From assembly GCA_003151515.1 (NCBI GenBank), contig PLXS01000025.1, forward strand, positions 372,001 to 436,000: 64,000 nucleotides of DNA, read 5' to 3'. Of the stretch, positions 16,378-23,636 are shown one piece after another (the stretch's first letter is position 1; the number at the start of each line of letters is the position of its first letter). Position numbers and translations under genes: made by a program. This DNA comes from Opitutaceae bacterium (GTDB lineage: Bacteria; Verrucomicrobiota; Verrucomicrobiia; Opitutales; Opitutaceae). The notes under the pieces were generated by a model. It did not search any database, had not been told where the DNA came from, and saw only the letters and a program-made list of their open reading frames with translations.

Positions 16378-16408
16378 TATGAGTCTTAAAGTTAGTTTAG
16401 GTCTCATA
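16378..16408. promoter_or_regulatory. Candidate HipB operator
   Basis: TATGAGTCTTAA (16378-16389), seven bases, TTAGGTCTCATA (16397-16408): an inverted repeat with 10 of 12 positions symmetric, in an AT-rich stretch just upstream of the hipB start at 16366. HipB-type repressors bind such spaced dyads. Confidence 0.55.
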
Positions 16409-16540
16409 TATGAATCCTTATACTTTATTGTCGAGCACAATCGGACGATGCCTCCTCCTTTGCGTTCGTAGGTATATTTCTATTCTGTTTAAACTCTCTG
16501 AAGGTCAAAACGAGGTAACAATCAAACGGATCGGAAAGGT

Positions 16541-16594
16541 ACCTTCAGGCCATAACCTGAAGGTCGTTGGTTCAAATCCAAGCCCTGCACACTG
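16541..16594 (+). pseudogene. Decayed 3' half of a CAT-anticodon tRNA (Met/Ile2-like)
   Basis: A stem TTCAGG/CCTGAA encloses CCATAA, a CAT-anticodon loop one base short. It is followed by AAGGTCG (variable loop) and TTGGTTCAAATCCAA (T-arm), then a degenerate acceptor strand CCCTGCACA. No 5' half precedes it. Downstream AT/GC context gives no evidence for a working tRNA. Confidence 0.55.
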
Positions 16595-16614
16595 GGCACA
16601 ATCTTTGTCCCGGA

Positions 16615-16655
16615 TTAGCAAACCGTCCCATTAGGCCACTCAGGCACCTCTCCGT
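16615..16655 (-). repeat. Displaced copy of tRNA-Ser(GCU) 5' half (40/41 identical)
   Basis: Bases 16615-16655 match 14253-14293 with one difference (16630 versus 14268). The copy covers the tRNA 5' end, D-arm and the anticodon loop, then stops. The direct repeat brackets hipBA and indicates a second integration or recombination event inside the tRNA gene. Confidence 0.85.
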
Positions 16656-16852
16656 TACCGAGCCGGGAATCCAAGGTGCCTGCCAAGGGAAGGGCGAGGT
16701 CGTATTTACGGGGATTCGAAGCCGCACCCAGTCGGGGGTGGCCCCTCCGGCCGGCTCCCACGGGCAAATTAATTCTCAAAATGCTACGCAGCTACTTGAC
16801 GAACGCCGGACAACGCCGATTCACTGTGCGCCTCATTCCTAAAACACGACGC
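16656..16852. other. Short intergenic stretch with a possible T-arm fragment
   Basis: ACGGGGATTCGAAGCCGC near 16708 resembles another tRNA T-arm remnant on the minus strand, but it is too short to prove. No gene is seen before the ATG at 16853. Confidence 0.25.
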
Positions 16853-17365
16853 ATGAATTGCTCACTCCGTATTGCCTACCTCCCCGCCGCAGCCGCCTGC
16901 CTCGCGATGGTCGTTCGCCTGTCGGGCGCGGACACCCCGCCCGCGCAGCCGACAACCGCTGCTCCAAGCGCGACTGCGGCTGCGCCAGCGCCGACACCGG
17001 CCGCGGCGCTTCCGCCGCATAACCAGCCTTTACCGCCAGCGCTGCCTAGATCACTTGACGGCATCGTGACCCAGGATGAATTTACGGCTCTCGTCAAATT
17101 CCAGCAGAGCCTGCGGGAAGATCCCGAGATCAAGGAGTTGAACGGCCAGATTCGCGCGAAGAGGGTTGAGATGAGTGAACTGCAGAAGAAGGTTCAGCTT
17201 GCGCAGCAAAGGGCGATTGAGGCCCATCCTGACATCAAGGCGATCGCAGATAAGATAGCGAAGAGCCGGCAGAGGCCGCAGCCCTTCCCCGCGGCCCAGG
17301 CTGCGCATGCGACTGCGGCCCCGGCCCCGGCTGCGACTGCGGCTCCGACCGCGACTCCGAAGTAA
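16853..17365 (+). CDS. Exported Ala/Pro-rich protein with helical core
   Basis: A 170-residue protein. A signal peptide (MNCSLRIAYLPAAAACLAMV, then RLSGA) precedes a low-complexity Ala/Pro/Thr segment (about 26-62). A charged, probably coiled-coil segment (FQQSLREDPEIKELNGQIRA through KIAKSRQR) and a second Ala/Pro/Thr tail complete it. No enzyme motif is seen. The ATG at 16853 was chosen because the signal peptide starts there; upstream in-frame codons overlap tRNA debris. It probably acts in the periplasm or at the cell surface. Confidence 0.6.
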   Translation: MNCSLRIAYLPAAAACLAMVVRLSGADTPPAQPTTAAPSATAAAPAPTPAAALPPHNQPLPPALPRSLDGIVTQDEFTALVKFQQSLREDPEIKELNGQIRAKRVEMSELQKKVQLAQQRAIEAHPDIKAIADKIAKSRQRPQPFPAAQAAHATAAPAPAATAAPTATPK

Positions 17366-17723
17366 GCCGATCGCCGGATTCCCAAGGCTTGGTCGGACGG
17401 TGGTCACAGGCACCGAGGGCAGGCTTTTGTCGCCCTCGGGCGGCCCGCATCTGGTCGCGGCTGCGTTGAATTGTCGCGGGATCTCGTGGTATTGGCGCGC
17501 CTTGCTCCGGAGACAGCCAGCGCCCCTGGGGCGCGCGGTGCATTGCAACCTAGACCGCATTCCAAGCGAGGAGGAACGGGTGCCCAGTCCGTTCACATCG
17601 GGTCGCGGTGAATAGCAGCGGCTATTACGCTAGCATTTGATATTAAGCATTTTACGTAGATCCGCAACCCGCCTCTCCCGGCCTTCTCAGCCGTTCTTCC
17701 CGAGGCGGTGCGGCGCGCGGCCC
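17366..17723. other. Intergenic region, no gene seen
   Basis: A convergent gap of 358 bp. It is GC-rich except for an AT-rich patch at 17620-17660. A small CGCCC-TC-GGGCG hairpin lies near 17430, but I see no clear terminator. Confidence 0.35.
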
Positions 17724-18542
17724 CTACGGGGCCTTCGGTAGGGGGTTAAGCTGGACGGGAACCGTCATCTCCTCGCCCTTTCGGTTGAGCGTGACGCGGA
17801 TGGCCGTGCCTGCCCGGGCGTCGATCAGCTGCTTGTAGCTATCCACGTCGTTCACCGCCTGCCCGTCCACGGCCTCGATGATGTCGTCAGGGAGGATGCC
17901 GGCGTGCATCGCCGGCGATCCATCCACGACCGACGCGACTCTCAGGCCATGGGACAGGTGGGCCATCATGGCCTCGGCGCCGCTCATGGCCTCCAGATTG
18001 GCTCCCATCAGGACCGCGCGCTTGCGCATGAAGATCGCCCTGTACTCGCTGACCCCGACTCCGCTGGTGTCCCCGGCGGAGGCCATGTTTTCCGTAGCAC
18101 TTGCCGACGGCACGCCCGTGGCGGGCGGGCGGCTGCCCGACGATTCGATGTAGCCTCCACTGTTCGCGGAGTTATTGGCGAGCATCGGATTTCCCGGGTC
18201 CATGGGCCCCATCTCCGTGCGGTATCCCTTTGCAAAGGCGCTAGACAGCACCACGTCCGCCTGCACCGCCTGGGCCTGCGCCCGCAGCGCGGGGCTGTAA
18301 TCGTCGGTGTCGGCGCTGAATTTGGAGTAGCCGACCACCACGTAGCCGCGCCGCACGTACCTCGCGGTCTCCGCCACAAGGTCCACCATCGGCACGGGAA
18401 CGACTTCCGCGGCACCGGTGTGCGGGAGCAGGTAGCGCTCCGAACTCGGAGTCGCCTCGCTCCTGTACTTGTCAGCGTAATAGTTGGCCTGGCAGCCGCA
18501 AAGAAGGGCTGCGCACGGGATGACAAACAGGATGCTCTTCAT
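17724..18542 (-). CDS. PDZ-domain lipoprotein
   Basis: A 272-residue protein. The signal peptide MKSILFVIPCAALLCGC has a lipobox ending in Cys (LLCGC), so it is probably a lipoprotein. The middle (residues 50-110) with ETARYVRRGYVVVGYSKFSA resembles domains that sense or hold a processed name or ligand, but I cannot assign it. The C-terminal 90 residues form a PDZ domain: LRVASVVDGSPAMHAGILPD, DIIEAVDGQAVNDV and a final VTLNRKGEE strand. It lacks a protease domain. The start at 18542 is the signal peptide Met; an upstream GTG at 18578 is possible. Confidence 0.75.
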   Translation of the reverse strand: MKSILFVIPCAALLCGCQANYYADKYRSEATPSSERYLLPHTGAAEVVPVPMVDLVAETARYVRRGYVVVGYSKFSADTDDYSPALRAQAQAVQADVVLSSAFAKGYRTEMGPMDPGNPMLANNSANSGGYIESSGSRPPATGVPSASATENMASAGDTSGVGVSEYRAIFMRKRAVLMGANLEAMSGAEAMMAHLSHGLRVASVVDGSPAMHAGILPDDIIEAVDGQAVNDVDSYKQLIDARAGTAIRVTLNRKGEEMTVPVQLNPLPKAP

Positions 18543-18678
18543 GGATATTTGGGAGGGGCTCTTGGTCCCTGCTGTCACATTAGCCAGCTAGCCACTTACG
18601 ACAACTGGCCAATACAGAAATTTCCCTCTATAAACGCCGGGCGCAAGGGCCATTAGCCGGCTTTCGGTGTCCGCGGCT

Positions 18679-19110
18679 TCAGGCGTTGGCCGGCCGCCCG
18701 GGATCCTTCTCGGCACCGTCGCCGCCCTGCTGCTCGGCTATCGCGTCGAAGGCCTCGGAGAGCTGCTTGAGCACCTCCGACCTGGCCTTGTACTTGAGCA
18801 CGTACGCCTGGGCCCCGAGCGCGCGGGCCCTGTCCAGGGTCTTCAAGGTGCTCTGGGCGGTGATTATGATGACCGGCATCTTGGGATTCTTGGCCTTCAT
18901 CTGCGCCAGCACCTCGAGCCCGTCGAGCTGAGGCAGGTTGATGTCCAGAAGGACCACCTCCGGGTTGTGGGCCGCGACCTGCTCAAGCGCATCGGCGCCG
19001 TCCGCAGAGTCCCAGACGGTCGTGATTCCGAGCTCCTTTAGCAGCGCCCGGAACAGCACGATGACGTGAGGCTCGTCATCGACAATCAACGCGTTGACCG
19101 GTCGTGGCAT
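18679..19110 (-). CDS. Stand-alone response regulator (CheY-like receiver)
   Basis: A 143-residue receiver domain with no output domain. The acidic pair is in LIVDDEPHV, the phospho-acceptor Asp is in VVLLDINLPQLDG, Thr in VIIITAQS and Lys in AYVLKYKA. A charged tail with EQQGGDGAEKDPGRP follows. It must act by protein-protein contact with a histidine kinase and target encoded elsewhere. The next gene is divergent, so it is transcribed alone. Confidence 0.85.
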   Translation of the reverse strand: MPRPVNALIVDDEPHVIVLFRALLKELGITTVWDSADGADALEQVAAHNPEVVLLDINLPQLDGLEVLAQMKAKNPKMPVIIITAQSTLKTLDRARALGAQAYVLKYKARSEVLKQLSEAFDAIAEQQGGDGAEKDPGRPANA

Positions 19111-19476
19111 GGTTCGAATCGCCTAGGGAGCTCTGGACGGGCTGTCGCCAGCAGGTCCGCTGCGGTCCTGCGTTTCGGCTTGTAGTATCATAGAGTGTAC
19201 CGCCCGAGCGGCCCATAGCCACTGATTTATCTTGGCGCGCCTGCCGATTGCTCCCGGCCGGGGGTCGCAGCCGCCCCTGGGGAAGCAGGTGCGCGGCTTC
19301 CTGGACGGATAAATAGGTCATTCCCCAAGAGCCACTTGCAACTGCCATTTCCGCGGGGCCCTGCGCGGCCCCCCCCTGCGCGCCGGGATTCTGCGGCGGA
19401 TTTTAAATTGTATTTGCCTCGGATTGCCGCACCTTGGCCCCTAGTAAGGCCCAATCAAAGGCACCCCATACCCCAA
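19111..19476. other. Divergent intergenic region (response regulator / araC)
   Basis: 366 bp with no supportable gene. It is AT-rich around 19400-19420 (TTTTAAATTGTATTT), likely part of the promoter of the AraC-type regulator, and around 19185-19200 on the response regulator side. Confidence 0.35.
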
Positions 19477-20559
19477 ATGAATGACAAGGGAGACCCTAGC
19501 GGACTCTTTGTCGCCAAGCGACTGAGCAGCCACAACCGCGCGGAGATGCGCGAGATCTTCGACCGCACGATCAAGCTTGCGGAGCGGGACCGGCTGCGCC
19601 TGAAGGTGCCCCACGAGGTGAAGCAGGTGCAGAAGAGGCTCGGGATGCACTACCATTACCGCCCCGAGATATTCATCCAGCTGCAGGGCCGCACCGACTT
19701 CCAGTTTCCCAGGGAGGCGTTCACCCTCAGTCCGGAGGAGATCTGCATCATCCCGGCCGGCGTCTCCCACGGGGAGATCGTGTATCCGGAGAACGGCGTG
19801 GCCTTCCGCAACCTAGTCGTCGGCTTCTACAACAACACGCTAAGCCTGCATTTCGCCTACGAGGCGCGCCCCAACCACCCCGACATCGAGGTGATCGAGT
19901 TCTTCGACGCCCCCAATCTGGACGTCTTCCTCACGCTCGCCAACAGCCTGGCGCAGACCCACCACTCCCAGGGGCCCGCGAGGGAGTCCGTTCTCAAGGG
20001 CCTCCTGATCGCCCTGGTCGGTTTCCTGCGCAACATCGTCGAGACAGGCTCGGGCCAGCTGAACAGCGACATCGGCAAGGTGTTCAAGGCGAAGTGCCTC
20101 GTGCGGGAGCAGTTCGCCAACCCGGAGCTGAGCGTGCAGCGGATCGCCGAGCTTCTCGGCTGCTCCGCCGACTATCTCTCGCACCTGTTCCACGTCGAGA
20201 CGAAGGAGCGGCTGACCCACTACGTCCAGCGCATCCGCATCGAGGGCGCCATCCTCGCCCTCGAGAGCACGACGCTCAACATCTCCGAGATCGCCTACGC
20301 GGGCGGGTTCGCCGACCCGGCGTACTTCGCCAGGATCTTCAAGCAGCACAAAGGCATGACGCCCCAGGAATACAGGGCGCAGCTTGACGCGCACCGGGCC
20401 GAGGTGGACTTGAAGCCGAAGACCGTCTTCTACGACCGGCTCGACTTCACGCATGGCCAGCCCAAGGTCGCCGTCGTCGAGGAGGAGCAGCCGGCGCCCA
20501 AGCCCCACGACGCCATCGCGCTAAGCCGGGCGGGCGTCGTCTCGCGGAACAAGCGATAG
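19477..20559 (+). CDS. AraC-family transcriptional regulator of the maltodextrin locus
   Basis: A 360-residue regulator. Residues about 50-130 form a cupin-type sensor (LGMHYHYRPEIFIQLQGRTD, then EICIIPAGVSHGE). The double HTH of AraC/XylS lies at about 215-310 (NPELSVQRIAELLGCSADYL, SHLFHVETKERLTHYVQ, then GFADPAYFARIFKQHKGMTP). A non-conserved 45-residue tail follows. It is convergent with the sugar-transporter gene and overlaps its end by about 39 bp, so it most likely controls the transporter/malQ/TonB-receptor cluster. Its ligand is not known. Confidence 0.88.
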   Translation: MNDKGDPSGLFVAKRLSSHNRAEMREIFDRTIKLAERDRLRLKVPHEVKQVQKRLGMHYHYRPEIFIQLQGRTDFQFPREAFTLSPEEICIIPAGVSHGEIVYPENGVAFRNLVVGFYNNTLSLHFAYEARPNHPDIEVIEFFDAPNLDVFLTLANSLAQTHHSQGPARESVLKGLLIALVGFLRNIVETGSGQLNSDIGKVFKAKCLVREQFANPELSVQRIAELLGCSADYLSHLFHVETKERLTHYVQRIRIEGAILALESTTLNISEIAYAGGFADPAYFARIFKQHKGMTPQEYRAQLDAHRAEVDLKPKTVFYDRLDFTHGQPKVAVVEEEQPAPKPHDAIALSRAGVVSRNKR

Positions 20560-21822
20560 GGCGGCGGCGGCCACGAGGAGCGACACACCCCCGATGATGA
20601 CCGCGGGAAGCGCGTGGCCCGCGAACAGGTTCTTCACCACGGGCCCCAGGAGCGCCGCGGCTGCGATCTGCGGCAGCACGATGAAGAAGTTGAAGACGCC
20701 CATGTAGAATCCCATCTTCTGGGCGGGGATCGCGTCGGCCAGCAGGGCGTACGGCATCGAGAGGATCGTGGCCCAGCCGATCCCCACGCCGACCATCGAA
20801 ACGAGCAGGTAATGCGGGTCGCTCCAGAGCCGGGTGGAGATGAGCCCCAGGCCGGCGCACACGAGGCCCACCCGGTAGAGCGTGCGGGAGCTGATGCCCT
20901 TGCGCGAAAGCGCGACAAGGCCGAAGGCCACGATGAAGGCGATGAAGTTGTAGGCCGACAGGCAGACGCCGCTCCACTCCACCCCGCTCTGGTAGGCGGC
21001 GGAACCGGGCTCCCCGTGGAAGATCTCTGTGCCCACGGCCGGCGGGAAGTACAGCCACATGCAGAAGAGCCCGAGCCACGTGAAGAACTGCACCACGGCA
21101 AGGCGGCGCATCAGGCGGGGCATGTTCATTAGCCCGTGGAAGATCTCGACCACGGCGGAGCGGCCGGCGTCGGGCGAGGGCGGCGCCGACCGGTCCGGCG
21201 GGATCTCCGCGGTCGTGGCCACCGTGTAGACCACGGTCCCGAGGAACACGACCGCCCCCAGGTAGAACGCCAGGTGGACCGTGTGCGGGATCGCTCCCTT
21301 GGCGGTCGGCCCGCCCCCGTACCCCAGGTGCGTCAGCAGCCAGGGCATCGCCCCCGAGAAGACGGCCCCGGCCCCGATCAGCAGGCTCTGCATCGAGAAG
21401 CCGAGCTGGCGCTGCGAGGACGGGAGCAGGTCGCCCACGAACGCCCGGAACGGCTCCATGCTTATGTTCACCGAGGCGTCGAGCACCCAGAGCAGGCCCG
21501 CCGCGATCCAGACGGACGGCGCGTTGGGCATCGCGACCAGGGCGCAGCTCGCGAGGATCGCGCCGGCCAGGAAGTACGGACGGCGCCGCCCGAGCCGCGT
21601 CCAGGTGTGGTCGCTGTAGTGGCCGATGATGGGCTGCACGATGAGCCCCGTCACGGGCGCCGCGAGCCAGAGGATGGCGAGGTCGCTCTCGCTCGCCCCG
21701 AGGTACTGGTAGATGGCGCTCATGTTCGCCATCTGCAGCCCCCACCCGAACTGGATCCCGAAGAAGCCCGCGCTCATGTTCAGGATGGCCGGGAGCGAGA
21801 GGGGGATCTGCCTGGAGTTCAT
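20521..21822 (-). CDS. SLC45/GPH-type MFS sugar (maltose) transporter
   Basis: A 433-residue, 12-helix major facilitator. The segment GHYSDHTWTRLGRRRPYF is the conserved loop 2-3 motif of the SLC45/sucrose-type group, and DASVNISMEPFRAFVGDLLP is also typical. Relatives include the Caulobacter MalY maltose importer. It should move maltose or short maltodextrins from periplasm to cytoplasm with protons. The ATG overlaps the stop of malQ by 4 bp. Together with the TonB receptor upstream it makes an outer plus inner membrane uptake route. Confidence 0.87.
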   Translation of the reverse strand: MNSRQIPLSLPAILNMSAGFFGIQFGWGLQMANMSAIYQYLGASESDLAILWLAAPVTGLIVQPIIGHYSDHTWTRLGRRRPYFLAGAILASCALVAMPNAPSVWIAAGLLWVLDASVNISMEPFRAFVGDLLPSSQRQLGFSMQSLLIGAGAVFSGAMPWLLTHLGYGGGPTAKGAIPHTVHLAFYLGAVVFLGTVVYTVATTAEIPPDRSAPPSPDAGRSAVVEIFHGLMNMPRLMRRLAVVQFFTWLGLFCMWLYFPPAVGTEIFHGEPGSAAYQSGVEWSGVCLSAYNFIAFIVAFGLVALSRKGISSRTLYRVGLVCAGLGLISTRLWSDPHYLLVSMVGVGIGWATILSMPYALLADAIPAQKMGFYMGVFNFFIVLPQIAAAALLGPVVKNLFAGHALPAVIIGGVSLLVAAAALSLVPRDDARPA

Positions 21823-23405
21823 CGGTGGGCGCCGGCGGCGGCCGCCGGGGCCTCGCTGTAGTCGCGCACCATCCTCTCGCCGGTGCGATCGTAAAGTTCA
21901 ATCCAGTGGCGCAGCGTCGCGAGCCTCTCCTTTGACAGGCGCTCCAGCTGCTCCTGCGTGAAGCGCCACTGCCAGTTGCCCTCGGCGGTGCCGGGACGGT
22001 TGAGCGTGCTCGACGCCGGAAGGTCCAGGAGGTCCTGGACGGGCACGACGGCGAGGCGCGACACCGTGGCCAGCGCCGAGCGGATCACCGGCCAGGCCGA
22101 GCGCGCGCCGCCCAGCTGGAAGTAGTCGTCCACGAGGGCCGCCGTCTCGCCCGAGAGGTGCTCGAGCCAGCCGCGCGTCGTGAGGTTGTCGTGGGTGCCC
22201 GTGTAGACCACCGTGTCCGGCGTGTACAGGTGCGGAAGGTTGACGTTGCCGGCGTCGTGGCCGTACGCGAACTGCAGGACCTTCATTCCGGGAAGGCCCG
22301 CGGCGTCGCGCAGCGCCACGACGTTCGGCCCGATGTAGCCCAGGTCCTCGGCGATGATCCGCGCGTCCGGGAACTCGCGTCGGACGGCGTCGAAGAAGCG
22401 CATGCCTGGGCCGTTCCTCCACTGGCCGTCGCAGGCGTCCTTGGCCCCGGCCGCAATCTCCCAGTACGTCTCGAAGCCCCGGAAGTGGTCCAGCCGGATG
22501 ATGTCGTAGAGGTCGAAGGTGGCCCTCAGGCGGTCCAGCCACCAGCCGTATCCCGTGCGGGCAAGGTAGTCCCAGTCGTAGAGCGGGTTGCCCCAGAGCT
22601 GGCCCTTGGCCGAGAAATAGTCCGGGGGCACCCCCGCCACGACACGCGGGTTTCCGTGCTCGTCCAGCCTGAACACCGCGCGGTTCTGCCACGTGTCGGC
22701 GCTGTCGAGCGCGACGAATATCGGCACGTCGCCGATGATGCCCACGTTGCGCGACGCGGCGTAGCGGCGCAGGCGGTCCCATTGCCCGAAGAAGAGGTAC
22801 TGGTAGAACGTGTGCCGGTTGGCGTCGCGCCTCACGGTGGCCGGCAGGCCGCCCAGGATGCCCGCGTCCCAGGTCCTCAGGTTCTCGGGCCACATGGTCC
22901 ACGCCCAGCCACCGAAATGGGCCTTGAGCGCCATGAAGGTCGAAAAGGGCTCGAGCCAGTCGGCCTGCTCCGCGCGGAACGCCGCGAGGGAGCCCAGGTC
23001 CCGGACGCTGTCCTTGCCCGACGCGACGAAGCGGTCGTGCGCGCGGCCGAGGACGCCCCAGGTGCTCTCGTAGAGCCTCCCGTAGTCGGCGTGGTCGCTC
23101 GGGAGCTTGCGAAGGGGCGCAAGGTCGTCGTCGCTCAGAAGTCCGGCCTCCGAGAGCTCGTCCAGGTCTATGAAGTACGGATTGCCGGCCCGCCCCGAAA
23201 AGGTCTGGTAGGGCGAGTCGCCGAATCCCGTGGGGCCCAGCGGGCAGATCTGCCAATAGCGCACTCCGGCGCGGCCCAGGAAGTCGACGAAGCTGCGCGC
23301 CCCGGAGCCCAGGTTGCCGATGCCGTAGCGGCCCGGCAGGGATGAGACGTGCGCCAGCACCCCCGCGCTTCGGGTTTCGAGCCAGGTCAGGTTCTTTCGT
23401 GACAT
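21819..23405 (-). CDS. malQ: 4-alpha-glucanotransferase (GH77 amylomaltase)
   Basis: A 528-residue GH77 enzyme that disproportionates maltodextrins. The N-terminal signature is AGVLAHVSSLPGRYGIGNLG, with GPTGFGDSPYQTFSGRAGNP next. The nucleophile Asp is in IIRLDHFRGFE, the acid/base Glu is in RIIAEDLGYIGPNV, and the stabilising Asp is in YTGTHDNLTT. All three catalytic residues are present and the length is normal. It follows the TonB receptor gene after 231 bp and a strong terminator, so it probably has its own promoter, and it overlaps the transporter gene by 4 bp. Confidence 0.95.
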   Translation of the reverse strand: MSRKNLTWLETRSAGVLAHVSSLPGRYGIGNLGSGARSFVDFLGRAGVRYWQICPLGPTGFGDSPYQTFSGRAGNPYFIDLDELSEAGLLSDDDLAPLRKLPSDHADYGRLYESTWGVLGRAHDRFVASGKDSVRDLGSLAAFRAEQADWLEPFSTFMALKAHFGGWAWTMWPENLRTWDAGILGGLPATVRRDANRHTFYQYLFFGQWDRLRRYAASRNVGIIGDVPIFVALDSADTWQNRAVFRLDEHGNPRVVAGVPPDYFSAKGQLWGNPLYDWDYLARTGYGWWLDRLRATFDLYDIIRLDHFRGFETYWEIAAGAKDACDGQWRNGPGMRFFDAVRREFPDARIIAEDLGYIGPNVVALRDAAGLPGMKVLQFAYGHDAGNVNLPHLYTPDTVVYTGTHDNLTTRGWLEHLSGETAALVDDYFQLGGARSAWPVIRSALATVSRLAVVPVQDLLDLPASSTLNRPGTAEGNWQWRFTQEQLERLSKERLATLRHWIELYDRTGERMVRDYSEAPAAAAGAHR

Positions 23406-23560
23406 GGGTCCGGTTGGCCGCGCCGCCTAAAAAACGTCAGCCGCCGCGGCAGCTGTGAAGCCCGGAGGACGGCACGGGGCCGTTCCCGCGGTTCGTTGGG
23501 CTGGGGAGCGCATATCTCTGGTCGCAAGTGGCCTTAGTAGCGGGTATCCGGGTCCGCTCG

Positions 23561-23597
23561 AAAAAAGCGGCCACCAGAGTGAATCCGGTGGCCGCTT
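23561..23597 (-). terminator. Rho-independent terminator of the TonB receptor gene
   Basis: A perfect 11-bp stem AAGCGGCCACC (23565-23575) / GGTGGCCGCTT (23587-23597) with an 11-base loop. On the minus strand it is followed by a T-run (A-run at 23561-23566). It lies 40 bp beyond the receptor stop codon. Confidence 0.88.
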
Positions 23598-23636
23598 GAA
23601 CTGGCCTTCAGATAGGCAGCCTATTTCAGCAGGCCA

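Noticed and set aside
16410..16842. Small open frames across the tRNA relic cluster
   Set aside because: They coincide with tRNA fragments and have no protein-like pattern.
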